A stretch of DNA of 20,869 bases from Bacillota bacterium (lineage in GTDB: Bacteria > Bacillota > Clostridia > Lachnospirales > Lachnospiraceae): assembly GCA_023419655.1 (NCBI GenBank), contig JAEZXP010000071.1:1-20869 (forward strand), written 5' to 3'. This document shows positions 15,442 to 20,869 of this stretch, piece after piece. Within the stretch, counting starts at the first letter, position 1; each line of letters begins with the position of its first letter. A program made the translations under genes and the position numbers. The notes beneath the pieces are model-generated. The model did no database searches, was not told where the DNA came from, and was given only the letters and a program-made list of their open reading frames with translations.

Positions 15442-15470
15442 TTGACAATACCCTGTTTCGGTGCTAGGAT
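15442..15470 (+). promoter_or_regulatory. Promoter of the leader peptide and Asp-tRNA ligase transcript
   Basis: A perfect -35 TTGACA (15442-15447), a 17-base spacer and -10 TAGGAT (15465-15470) put the start near 15477, only about 8 bases before the leader's ribosome binding site. This is the best promoter match in the window. Confidence 0.8.
15447..15465. promoter_or_regulatory. Putative operator copy 2, AATACC-N7-GGTGCT
   Basis: The element fills the spacer of the plus-strand promoter exactly, from the last base of the -35 to the first base of the -10. The right half-site is weaker than in copy 1. The centres of the two copies are 60 bp apart, close to six helical turns, so both could be bound on the same face. 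Confidence 0.55.
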
Positions 15471-15499
15471 TACTGTTAAAACCCGGAGGAAATAAAATT

Positions 15500-15547
15500 A
15501 TGTTGAATTTGCAGCCGAATAAGCTGAATAAGGACGACGATTTTTAG
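15500..15547 (+). CDS. Leader peptide MLNLQPNKLNKDDDF for attenuation of the Asp-tRNA ligase gene
   Basis: A 15-codon ORF with an ideal ribosome binding site (GGAGGA, 15485-15490, nine bases before ATG 15500) begins about 23 bases into the predicted transcript. It encodes three consecutive Asp codons (GAC GAC GAT, 15533-15541) just before Phe and TAG, and Asn at positions 3, 7 and 10. Six of 15 residues are thus Asp or Asn, the residues whose tRNAs depend on an aspartyl-tRNA synthetase able to charge tRNA-Asp and, if non-discriminating, tRNA-Asn. The downstream gene is such an enzyme. The stop codon abuts the first of four alternative hairpins. All this fits a leader peptide of the trp/his/pheST kind. 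That the ORF is translated is inference. Confidence 0.75.
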   Translation: MLNLQPNKLNKDDDF

Positions 15548-15655
15548 CGCATGTATCTATGTTAATAACATAGGTGCACGCGCTCTAAGAGTTGTGCCTA
15601 TGTGGAGAATATAGCAGGGAGCCACATTGGTAGAGTACTATTACGGATGGGGCTC
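15547..15655 (+). promoter_or_regulatory. Ribosome-mediated attenuator: four mutually exclusive hairpins
   Basis: Segments pair in an alternating chain. 1:2 is 15547-15564 with 15566-15583 (17 bp, one mismatch, two wobbles). 2:3 is 15568-15578 with 15593-15603 (11 bp, two wobbles). 3:4 is 15597-15605 with 15622-15630 (8 pairs, one mismatch). 4:5 is the terminator stem. A ribosome waiting at the first Asp codon would end close to 15546, leaving 1:2 whole, so 3:4 can form and block the terminator. A ribosome at the stop codon would reach about 15557, break 1:2, allow 2:3 and free segment 4 for termination. Footprint size is textbook; the pairings are by eye and no energies were computed. Confidence 0.7.
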
Positions 15656-15660
15656 TTTTT
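15619..15660 (+). terminator. Intrinsic terminator of the attenuator
   Basis: GAGCC (15619-15623) pairs with GGCTC (15651-15655), continued inward by CATT/GATG and GTA/TAC with single mismatches, followed by TTTTT (15656-15660). It lies about 155 bases before the Asp-tRNA ligase start codon. Confidence 0.8.
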
Positions 15661-15715
15661 GTATATATGGATACATAATGTTCTGATTTTGAAGGGAAGT
15701 GATGGAATGAGGCAT

Positions 15716-15772
15716 ATGGACGATGTCTTTATGGATTCCTGCCTGTTTATTCATAACCGAATATACAATTAG
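15716..15772 (+). CDS. Possible second short ORF in the leader, 18 codons
   Basis: MDDVFMDSCLFIHNRIYN lies between the terminator and the ligase gene. It also has three Asp and two Asn codons, but the nearest ribosome-binding-like sequence (ATGAGG) is only three bases from the ATG, so translation is doubtful. A 7-bp hairpin TGTATGC/GCATACA (15774-15797) follows directly and ends just upstream of the ligase's ribosome binding site. The rest of this 150-base stretch shows nothing else. Confidence 0.2.
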   Translation: MDDVFMDSCLFIHNRIYN

Positions 15773-15814
15773 ATGTATGCTCAATCGTGTGCATACAGGG
15801 AATCGGAGGTAAAT

Positions 15815-17137
15815 ATGAAAATAATAAACGGAATTATTAAAATTAACATTGAAACAGAAAATATAGCCGGATATATCGGTAAACGGATTCATCTGCACGG
15901 AAGCATCTATAAGATAAGAAAAATGAGCGGCTTTGCATTTGTACTGCTGCGGACAAAAAGAGAAGTAATACAATGCGTCTACAGCGAAGATTTTTCTGCT
16001 TTCAGTCTGGATATCTTAAAGGAAGAAAGCTGTGTAAAGCTGACTGCTGATGTCGTGGGAGAAGAACGTTCTAAGACCGGATGGGAGCTTAGAATGGTTG
16101 ATATCGAGGTTCTGTCCGCTCCCACAGCAGAGAGTCCCATCGTAATTAATAATAAAATGGTTGATACATCCCTTGAGAATCTGCTGGATTACCGTCCCGT
16201 AACTTTACGAAATGAAAAGGAAAGGGCCATATTCAAGCTTCAGGAGGGTATCTGTAACGGCTTTCGGAAGTTTCTTACTGAGCAGAAATTTACAGAGATA
16301 CACTCACCCAAGCTCGTCTCTGCCGGAGCAGAGGGAGGCGCCACTATCTTTCATCTGGACTACTTTGGTAAGGACGCATATTTGGCTCAAAGTCCGCAAT
16401 TTTATAAGCAGATGATGGTCGGCGTATATGAAAGGGTCTATGAGATTGCCCCTGTATTTCGTGCCGAAAAGCATGATACTTCCAGGCATCTCAATGAATA
16501 CACCAGTGTTGACCTGGAGATGGGATATATTGAAAGCTTCGAGGATATCATGAACATGGAAGTGGGTATGCTTAAATATGCCCTTTCAGAATTGGAAGAG
16601 GCATATGCCTATGAGCTGAATCTTCTAAAGGTATCCTTGCCGGATGCAAGCTCCATACCATCCATAAAATTCATGGAGGCCAAAGAATTAATCTCAAAGA
16701 AATATAATAGGAGCATTCAGGACTTTGAGGATTTTGAACCGGAGGAGGAAAAGCTGCTCTCTGAAATTATCAAAGCAGAAACCGGTTCGGAATTTGTATT
16801 TGTAACCCACTATCCTGCCGTTAAGCGGCCCTTTTATGCAATGGAAGACCCCGCTAATTCTAAGGAAACATTAAGCTTTGACTTATTGTTTCGAGGACTT
16901 GAGATTACGACCGGCGGACAACGGATTCATGATTATAATGAACAGATAGATAAAATGAAGCGGCTGAATATGAAGGTTGAATTATTCGAAAGCTATCTGA
17001 TGATGCACAAATATGGAATGCCGCCTCATGGAGGCCTTGGCCTGGGTCTGGAACGGTTCACAAGCAGGCTCCTTCATCATGACAATGTAAGAAGGGCAGC
17101 ATTATTTCCACGGGATATCAACCGGGTGGCACCGTAA
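15815..17137 (+). CDS. aspS: Archaeal/eukaryotic-type aspartyl-tRNA synthetase (Asp-tRNA(Asp/Asn) ligase)
   Basis: A 440-residue class IIb synthetase, much shorter than the bacterial AspRS (about 590) because it lacks the GAD insertion. An OB-fold anticodon-binding domain (about 20-105) precedes the catalytic core. Motif 2 is PVFRAEKHDTSRHLNEYTSV (213-232) and motif 3 GLGLERF (409-415). SPKLVSAGAEGGATIF (164-179) and LAQSPQFYKQ (190-199) are typical of AspRS/AsnRS. ATG 15815 follows GGAGGT. Related Clostridia carry such a copy besides a bacterial AspRS, often non-discriminating and feeding Asn-tRNA formation through GatCAB. Residues thought to set tRNA discrimination fall at Y32 and K87 in my alignment, an ambiguous pair. 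Expression is probably set by the upstream promoter, dyad and attenuator. AsnRS is unlikely given the Asp-rich leader but not excluded. Confidence 0.88.
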   Translation: MKIINGIIKINIETENIAGYIGKRIHLHGSIYKIRKMSGFAFVLLRTKREVIQCVYSEDFSAFSLDILKEESCVKLTADVVGEERSKTGWELRMVDIEVLSAPTAESPIVINNKMVDTSLENLLDYRPVTLRNEKERAIFKLQEGICNGFRKFLTEQKFTEIHSPKLVSAGAEGGATIFHLDYFGKDAYLAQSPQFYKQMMVGVYERVYEIAPVFRAEKHDTSRHLNEYTSVDLEMGYIESFEDIMNMEVGMLKYALSELEEAYAYELNLLKVSLPDASSIPSIKFMEAKELISKKYNRSIQDFEDFEPEEEKLLSEIIKAETGSEFVFVTHYPAVKRPFYAMEDPANSKETLSFDLLFRGLEITTGGQRIHDYNEQIDKMKRLNMKVELFESYLMMHKYGMPPHGGLGLGLERFTSRLLHHDNVRRAALFPRDINRVAP

Positions 17138-17143
17138 CCGAAA

Positions 17144-17188
17144 AGGTACCAGGTACAGTTTACATTTTGTAAACTGTACCTGGTACCT
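17144..17188. repeat. REP-like perfect palindrome, left of the peptidase gene
   Basis: Two perfect 21-bp arms (17144-17164 and 17168-17188) surround TTT. The core is AGGTACCAGGTAC and the right end reads TACCTGGTACCTAAA. It resembles the palindrome at 19231-19269. It follows the ligase stop by six bases and could stop or stabilise that transcript, but no T-run follows on the plus strand. Confidence 0.75.
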
Positions 17189-17204
17189 AAAATTTACACT
17201 CTTC

Positions 17205-17233
17205 TTGATTAACTACATAATATTCCTTATAAT
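17205..17233 (+). promoter_or_regulatory. Promoter of the secreted peptidase gene
   Basis: TTGATT (17205-17210), 17-base spacer, perfect TATAAT (17228-17233). Start expected near 17240, which would leave only about nine bases before the ATG at 17249 and favours the TTG start at 17267. Confidence 0.7.
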
Positions 17234-17245
17234 ACTAATTAGTAT
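17232..17245. promoter_or_regulatory. Perfect 14-bp palindrome over the peptidase transcription start
   Basis: ATACTAATTAGTAT overlaps the last two bases of the -10 box and covers the expected start site, a typical repressor position. It is AT-rich, so chance is possible. Confidence 0.45.
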
Positions 17246-17266
17246 AGTATGGAAGGGGAGTTGTTT

Positions 17267-19207
17267 TTGTTCAAGAAATTATTTAATGGTTTTCTTATTA
17301 TAATCATAATCTTTACATTCCTGACTAGTTTGCTGACTCCGCAAAAGATTTTAGCCTCTGCCGATAAGAAATACCTGATCATAGTCGGTCAACCGGGGGG
17401 GAGCTTCAAGGCATATGATAATCTGGCAGTTGATATTAAGGGGCATATAATGGTCAAGGCCAAGCCACTGGCAAGTATCCTGGATGCCAAATACTCTGTT
17501 CGTAAAGGCTCAAAAAAGGGATGTGTTCTTGAAAACGGTAATGCCTCAAGTACTTTCACCCGCAATTCCAAGACAGTTATATATCAAATAGGTGATACCC
17601 TATCAGAATATGAAGCTCCTTATAAGCAATGTTTAATAGATTCCTATAACATGATTTACTATGATGCCATAAGTCCTTTTATGAATGTTAGCTATTACCC
17701 AGCCTCCAAAGCTCCTGAATACAAGAAACTTGGATATACAGGAGGTGTTATAGTATATAATATCTATGAGCCTCGGCCAACCTTACCCAATACCTCATCG
17801 ATATCTGTATGGAATGGAAAAATAAATAAGGATAATCTCAAAACAAATCCGGTTACACTTTATCCCACGGTAAGGGATAAAATTATTTTTCAAAAATACC
17901 CTTATAAATCGATCCTCGTTGAATTTTATCAATATCTTCGTACAGAAAAAAACGTATTTGATTATCAATCAATCTATAAACTATATAAAGAAAGCAAATA
18001 TGAGATCGACGGAATATATGCTCTGGGATATTGTAATGACACTCTGAATATTCAGGGACTAGACTCCAGTGGTAAAGTATTAAAGGAATATACAACTGCA
18101 GACGATGTATTTCTTATTGACTTACCAAATGCTTCCAAGTTGTGTATTATTAATATTACTGATAAAGATCCTTCCGTTTTTCTTAGTTTCACTCCTGTAA
18201 AACCGACGATTATTACCAGTACCTCCCGGATTCCTTTTAGCAAAATCAACTGGCTGACTTACGGTGATATTGCAGAAGCATTTTTTGTGTTATCAGAGTA
18301 TATAGAGACAACAACAGAGAACTTTTATACTTGGAATTCAATTGGCACTCGCTATGTTGAAATGGATAAACCCAATAATAATTCTACTAATAATTCATAT
18401 TCATTGGTTACAGTTACGATTGAAAACATAAAGGAAAATCTAATTGCGGATAATATTTATTTCAATTTTATCAAACGTGTTACTATACCGTTGATTGATA
18501 ATGACAGAGTTATCGTTTTCGATGACAGTAAAGATCGATGGGCACCTAATTATGAGGATGAGCTTACTCGGATGATGGATGCCGTTAAACATTGTGGCAC
18601 CAATAACTATTTCCCTTCGGATAACTTTGATAATCAAGTGCTAATACGATCCCAGTCGGTTATGACCAGCCGTGCAGGAGATGAACAAATCGTACTGACC
18701 CCGGAAAATTTCAATCTTGATTGTGCAGATGATTACATAACACATCTACATGAATTAACGCACTATTATCAAGCGCAGAATTCTGATTATGGATGGATGA
18801 TATCTGCATGGCCGGAAGGTATTGCCGAAGCCCTTTCCCGGCAAACTTTAAATTATATGGGTATTAAACAAGACGACAGTGTTAGTCAGTTTGAAAAAGT
18901 CAATCTAACACCTAAACAAGCTGAAGACTTTGAAAGCTATTATCTATCATTAGAAAGCAATTGGATAGGTGATGGTGCCGCTTATAACCTGGGGTATCAT
19001 TTTATAACCTATCTTCAAAAGACCTATGGATCAGATATTGTATACAAGATTTATTGTGCCGAAATGGAAGCAAATATTCCACAGCAGATCGATGGGTATT
19101 ATTGCAGGGACGATAAAAGAGATAAGATTTTTACCGGAATTATTAAATCATTAACATCCCAAAATGTATTCCAGGATTTCGTCACATATTATCAAGATTT
19201 GAAATAA
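17267..19207 (+). CDS. Secreted HExxH metallopeptidase-like protein
   Basis: About 646 residues from TTG 17267, chosen because GGAAGGGGAG (17251-17260) ends six bases before it; ATG 17249 (652 residues) has no ribosome binding site. The numbers below are for the 646-residue form. A signal peptide (FKKLFNGF, then an Ile-rich core, cleavage near ILASA) implies export. Residues of about 35-110 look like a copper-amine-oxidase-N-like stalk domain (LIIVGQPGG, HIMVKAKPLASIL). A long middle region is unrecognised. The C-terminal third has the zinc motif HELTH (495-499) and WPEGIAEA, whose E517 or E521 would be the third ligand as in gluzincin/peptidase-MA-like families. GDGAAYNLGYHFITYL then follows as in those families. 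The gene is visibly more AT-rich than its neighbours and lies between two REP-like palindromes, suggesting acquisition. Substrate unknown. Confidence 0.75.
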   Translation: MFKKLFNGFLIIIIIFTFLTSLLTPQKILASADKKYLIIVGQPGGSFKAYDNLAVDIKGHIMVKAKPLASILDAKYSVRKGSKKGCVLENGNASSTFTRNSKTVIYQIGDTLSEYEAPYKQCLIDSYNMIYYDAISPFMNVSYYPASKAPEYKKLGYTGGVIVYNIYEPRPTLPNTSSISVWNGKINKDNLKTNPVTLYPTVRDKIIFQKYPYKSILVEFYQYLRTEKNVFDYQSIYKLYKESKYEIDGIYALGYCNDTLNIQGLDSSGKVLKEYTTADDVFLIDLPNASKLCIINITDKDPSVFLSFTPVKPTIITSTSRIPFSKINWLTYGDIAEAFFVLSEYIETTTENFYTWNSIGTRYVEMDKPNNNSTNNSYSLVTVTIENIKENLIADNIYFNFIKRVTIPLIDNDRVIVFDDSKDRWAPNYEDELTRMMDAVKHCGTNNYFPSDNFDNQVLIRSQSVMTSRAGDEQIVLTPENFNLDCADDYITHLHELTHYYQAQNSDYGWMISAWPEGIAEALSRQTLNYMGIKQDDSVSQFEKVNLTPKQAEDFESYYLSLESNWIGDGAAYNLGYHFITYLQKTYGSDIVYKIYCAEMEANIPQQIDGYYCRDDKRDKIFTGIIKSLTSQNVFQDFVTYYQDLK

Positions 19208-19230
19208 AAATGATTGATTTTAATGTTGAG

Positions 19231-19269
19231 GCCAGGCACCGGGAACGTACTATGTTCACGATGCCTGGC
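19231..19269. repeat. REP-like imperfect palindrome, right of the peptidase gene
   Basis: Arms 19231-19249 and 19251-19269 pair at 16 of 19 positions plus one G-T; the outer eight (GCCAGGCA/TGCCTGGC) are perfect. The right end TGCCTGGCACCTAAA matches that of the palindrome at 17144-17188 at all but purine/pyrimidine-conserved positions. It lies between convergent genes and may also act as a weak shared terminator. Confidence 0.65.
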
Positions 19270-19283
19270 ACCTAAACATATTA

Positions 19284-20869
19284 TCATATTTCAGATTTCA
19301 AAAATCTTTTTTCCTCTTCTTTCAGATCAAATCCAAGGGTTCCTCCCGGATTCATCCTATAGTCCGGGTCGAAATAATCTTTAAGTGCCCGAAATACGCC
19401 ATATTCCTTTCTGCCAATCTGCCCCTCCAGCCATGGGGCAAACATTTTACCTATTCCATGGTGGTGGCTCATCGTCGCACCGGATTTTTGAATTGCATCC
19501 AGGATGCTGCTGTGATATTCTTTAAAGTTTTCCGCATCGCTCATCTTTGTGATAAAGATAAAATAAAGGTTTGCTCCCTGGGGATAGCAATGGGACATAT
19601 GCGTGGTTACAATCGTATTGGGAAGCTTATGGCAGACTTCCCTGACGTCCCTGTGTACCTGTGCCATATTGGACCAGTTCACCGTACATTCCAGGGTATC
19701 GGTAATGACCCCGAAATCCATCAATGCATCTCTAAGATAGGGGTCGGTAAATCTTCCTTTTTCCCAGCTCTTTGTTACAAATGAGGTTAAGCTCATTCCA
19801 TCATATCTTCTTGCTATCTTTTTAATATTCCTGGCTACATTCTTTGAAAATCCCTTTTCTCCGTCTGTAAAGCCCAGGAACAGGCACCGTTCCATATCCT
19901 TATATCCCCGGATATCAAATATCTTATGCAACGGGGTTTCGTCCACATTATACAGACGCAGCATCAGGTTGGTTTCCTCGGGGTCTGACAGGCGAAAGAC
20001 GGAGGAGTACCCTGCCTCGCACTGCATCATCTCTCTGGCTGCTTCCATGGCTGTTTCCCAGTTTTTGAATATAAAGGAGAACCGTTTTCTATTCTCCGGC
20101 ATATACCTGAAAACCTTTAATGTTACCTCCGTGAGCACTCCAAATGTACCCTCGCTGCCCATCATTATCTGATTTAAGTCAGGGCCGGTTGCCTCTCTTG
20201 GATAATGGCTGGTCTGTATCGTCCCGATTGGAGTTGCATATTTTTGTCCCATTACGAGGTCCGATATACATCCGTAATAGGTACTGTTTTGACCGGCACC
20301 TCTTGTGACGACCCATCCGCCGACACTGCTGTATTCAAATGACTGCGGAAAATGACCGCAGGTGTACGGTCTCTTTGCACCATACAGCGAGGACGCCTGA
20401 TTGAGTGCTTCTTCAAGCTTAGGCCCTGACATACCGGCCTGAACCGTAATCGTCTGGTCTACCTCATTAAAGCGGATTACCTTGTTAAATCTAAGCCTCA
20501 TATCGAGGGAGATACCGCCCTGAACCGGTTCCACGCCCCTTGTGACAGTGCTTCCCCCTCCATATACATAAAGAGGTATATTATGCTTTGTACAATAATC
20601 AACAATCTCCTCAACCTGCTTTGCCGTATCCGGATATACAACTACATCCGGTACACAATCCACACGCTTTTCGCGAAGCCTCAGGGCATCATAGCCTGTC
20701 TTTCCGTATGCAACCGCAAGACGCGGATAATCATCCGTGGTTACATATTCGTTTCCTACAATATCTTTTAATGCCCGGATATGTACCTCATCCAGCTGGC
20801 AGCAATGGGATGATTTTACCGCATGGACGGAGAATCCCGACAAGGACACCTCCCTGCACCGTCTTGTCC
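19284..20869 (-). CDS. FAD-linked oxidase, alkyldihydroxyacetonephosphate synthase-like, 5' end at or beyond the window
   Basis: At least 521 residues from a GTG at 20849; the frame stays open to base 20869, so the true start may be outside. An FAD-binding PCMH domain (about 66-248) includes VYGGGSTVTRGVEP (95-108), SSVGGWVVTRGAGQNSTYYG (174-193) and ATGPDLNQIMMGSEGTFGVL (220-239). The C-terminal cap has YLRD, TLECTVNW and SHHHGIGK with three His (462-464), matching the alkyl-DHAP synthase group rather than glycolate or lactate oxidases. Family members transfer an alkyl group to DHAP in ether-lipid synthesis or oxidise 2-hydroxy acids; which applies here is not shown. Clostridial plasmalogens are thought to be made another way, so the lipid role is doubtful. 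It converges with the peptidase gene across a REP-like palindrome. Confidence 0.85.
   Translation of the reverse strand, partial: TRRCREVSLSGFSVHAVKSSHCCQLDEVHIRALKDIVGNEYVTTDDYPRLAVAYGKTGYDALRLREKRVDCVPDVVVYPDTAKQVEEIVDYCTKHNIPLYVYGGGSTVTRGVEPVQGGISLDMRLRFNKVIRFNEVDQTITVQAGMSGPKLEEALNQASSLYGAKRPYTCGHFPQSFEYSSVGGWVVTRGAGQNSTYYGCISDLVMGQKYATPIGTIQTSHYPREATGPDLNQIMMGSEGTFGVLTEVTLKVFRYMPENRKRFSFIFKNWETAMEAAREMMQCEAGYSSVFRLSDPEETNLMLRLYNVDETPLHKIFDIRGYKDMERCLFLGFTDGEKGFSKNVARNIKKIARRYDGMSLTSFVTKSWEKGRFTDPYLRDALMDFGVITDTLECTVNWSNMAQVHRDVREVCHKLPNTIVTTHMSHCYPQGANLYFIFITKMSDAENFKEYHSSILDAIQKSGATMSHHHGIGKMFAPWLEGQIGRKEYGVFRALKDYFDPDYRMNPGGTLGFDLKEEEKRFLKSEI

Noticed and set aside
15442..15470. MerR-type promoter
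   Set aside because: MerR-type promoters need a 19-20-base spacer; here the spacer is 17, so an ordinary repressor or activator site is more likely.
15477..15814. T-box riboswitch upstream of the tRNA ligase
   Set aside because: No AGGGTGGNACCGCG-like T-box sequence or specifier-loop arrangement was seen, and the leader is shorter than usual. The leader ORF explains the region better.
15641..15973. 110-residue minus-strand frame across the attenuator and AspRS start
   Set aside because: It would be antisense to the promoter-leader-ligase transcript, has no good ribosome binding site and no recognisable content.
17144..17188. Intrinsic terminator of the ligase gene
   Set aside because: The stem is long and perfect but no T-run follows on the plus strand; the shared end with the other palindrome favours a REP-like element, though weak termination is possible.
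1..20869. CRISPR arrays, tRNA or rRNA genes, transposase genes
   Set aside because: No regularly spaced repeats, no tRNA-like cloverleaf with T-loop sequence, and no transposase or integrase motifs were seen on either strand.

Overview
The window looks like a chromosomal segment from an anaerobic Firmicute, most likely a Lachnospiraceae/Clostridium cluster XIVa relative. This is inferred from moderate GC, strong AGGAGG-type ribosome binding sites, a YesM/YesN-type two-component system, a CUT1 sugar importer without its own ATPase, and a compact archaeal-type aspartyl-tRNA synthetase. No species was identified by search.

Positions 1-12817 hold ten genes, all on the minus strand. Nine form a catabolic cluster for N,N'-diacetylchitobiose, the GlcNAc dimer of chitin. 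In transcription order they are: a GH94 chitobiose phosphorylase, a phosphohexomutase, a YesM-type sensor kinase, a lipoprotein sugar-binding protein, two CUT1 permeases, a short YesN/AraC-type response regulator, GlcNAc-6-P deacetylase (nagA) and a ROK sugar kinase. Together they suggest import of the disaccharide, phosphorolysis to GlcNAc-1-P plus GlcNAc, conversion of both halves to GlcNAc-6-P (mutase and kinase) and deacetylation to GlcN-6-P. NagB, the transporter ATPase and any chitinase must be elsewhere. A GC-rich stem-loop with a T-run lies between the binding-protein gene and the permeases. The tenth gene, cut by the left edge, encodes a paired-CBS-domain protein.

Positions 12818-15330 hold a long hairpin, probably a terminator, and a two-gene ABC transporter (permease and ATPase, minus strand) of unknown substrate.

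Positions 15331-17137 are the most interesting part. The ABC promoter is divergent from a good plus-strand promoter (TTGACA-17-TAGGAT), and each promoter spacer carries a copy of the same dyad, AATACC-N7-GGTATT-like. The plus-strand transcript begins with a 15-codon leader ORF with its own ribosome binding site, MLNLQPNKLNKDDDF. It is followed by four mutually exclusive hairpins, the last an intrinsic terminator, and then by an archaeal/eukaryotic-type aspartyl-tRNA synthetase gene. Three consecutive Asp codons and three Asn codons in a 15-residue leader ahead of an Asp(-Asn) tRNA ligase strongly suggest ribosome-mediated transcription attenuation. No T-box motif was seen.

Positions 17138-19283 hold an AT-rich gene for a secreted HExxH metallopeptidase-like protein, flanked on both sides by related REP-like palindromes that share the right end TRCCTGGYACCTAAA. 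It has its own promoter, overlapped by a perfect 14-bp palindrome. The right end carries a minus-strand FAD-linked oxidase of the alkyl-DHAP-synthase-like family, whose reading frame is open to the window edge.
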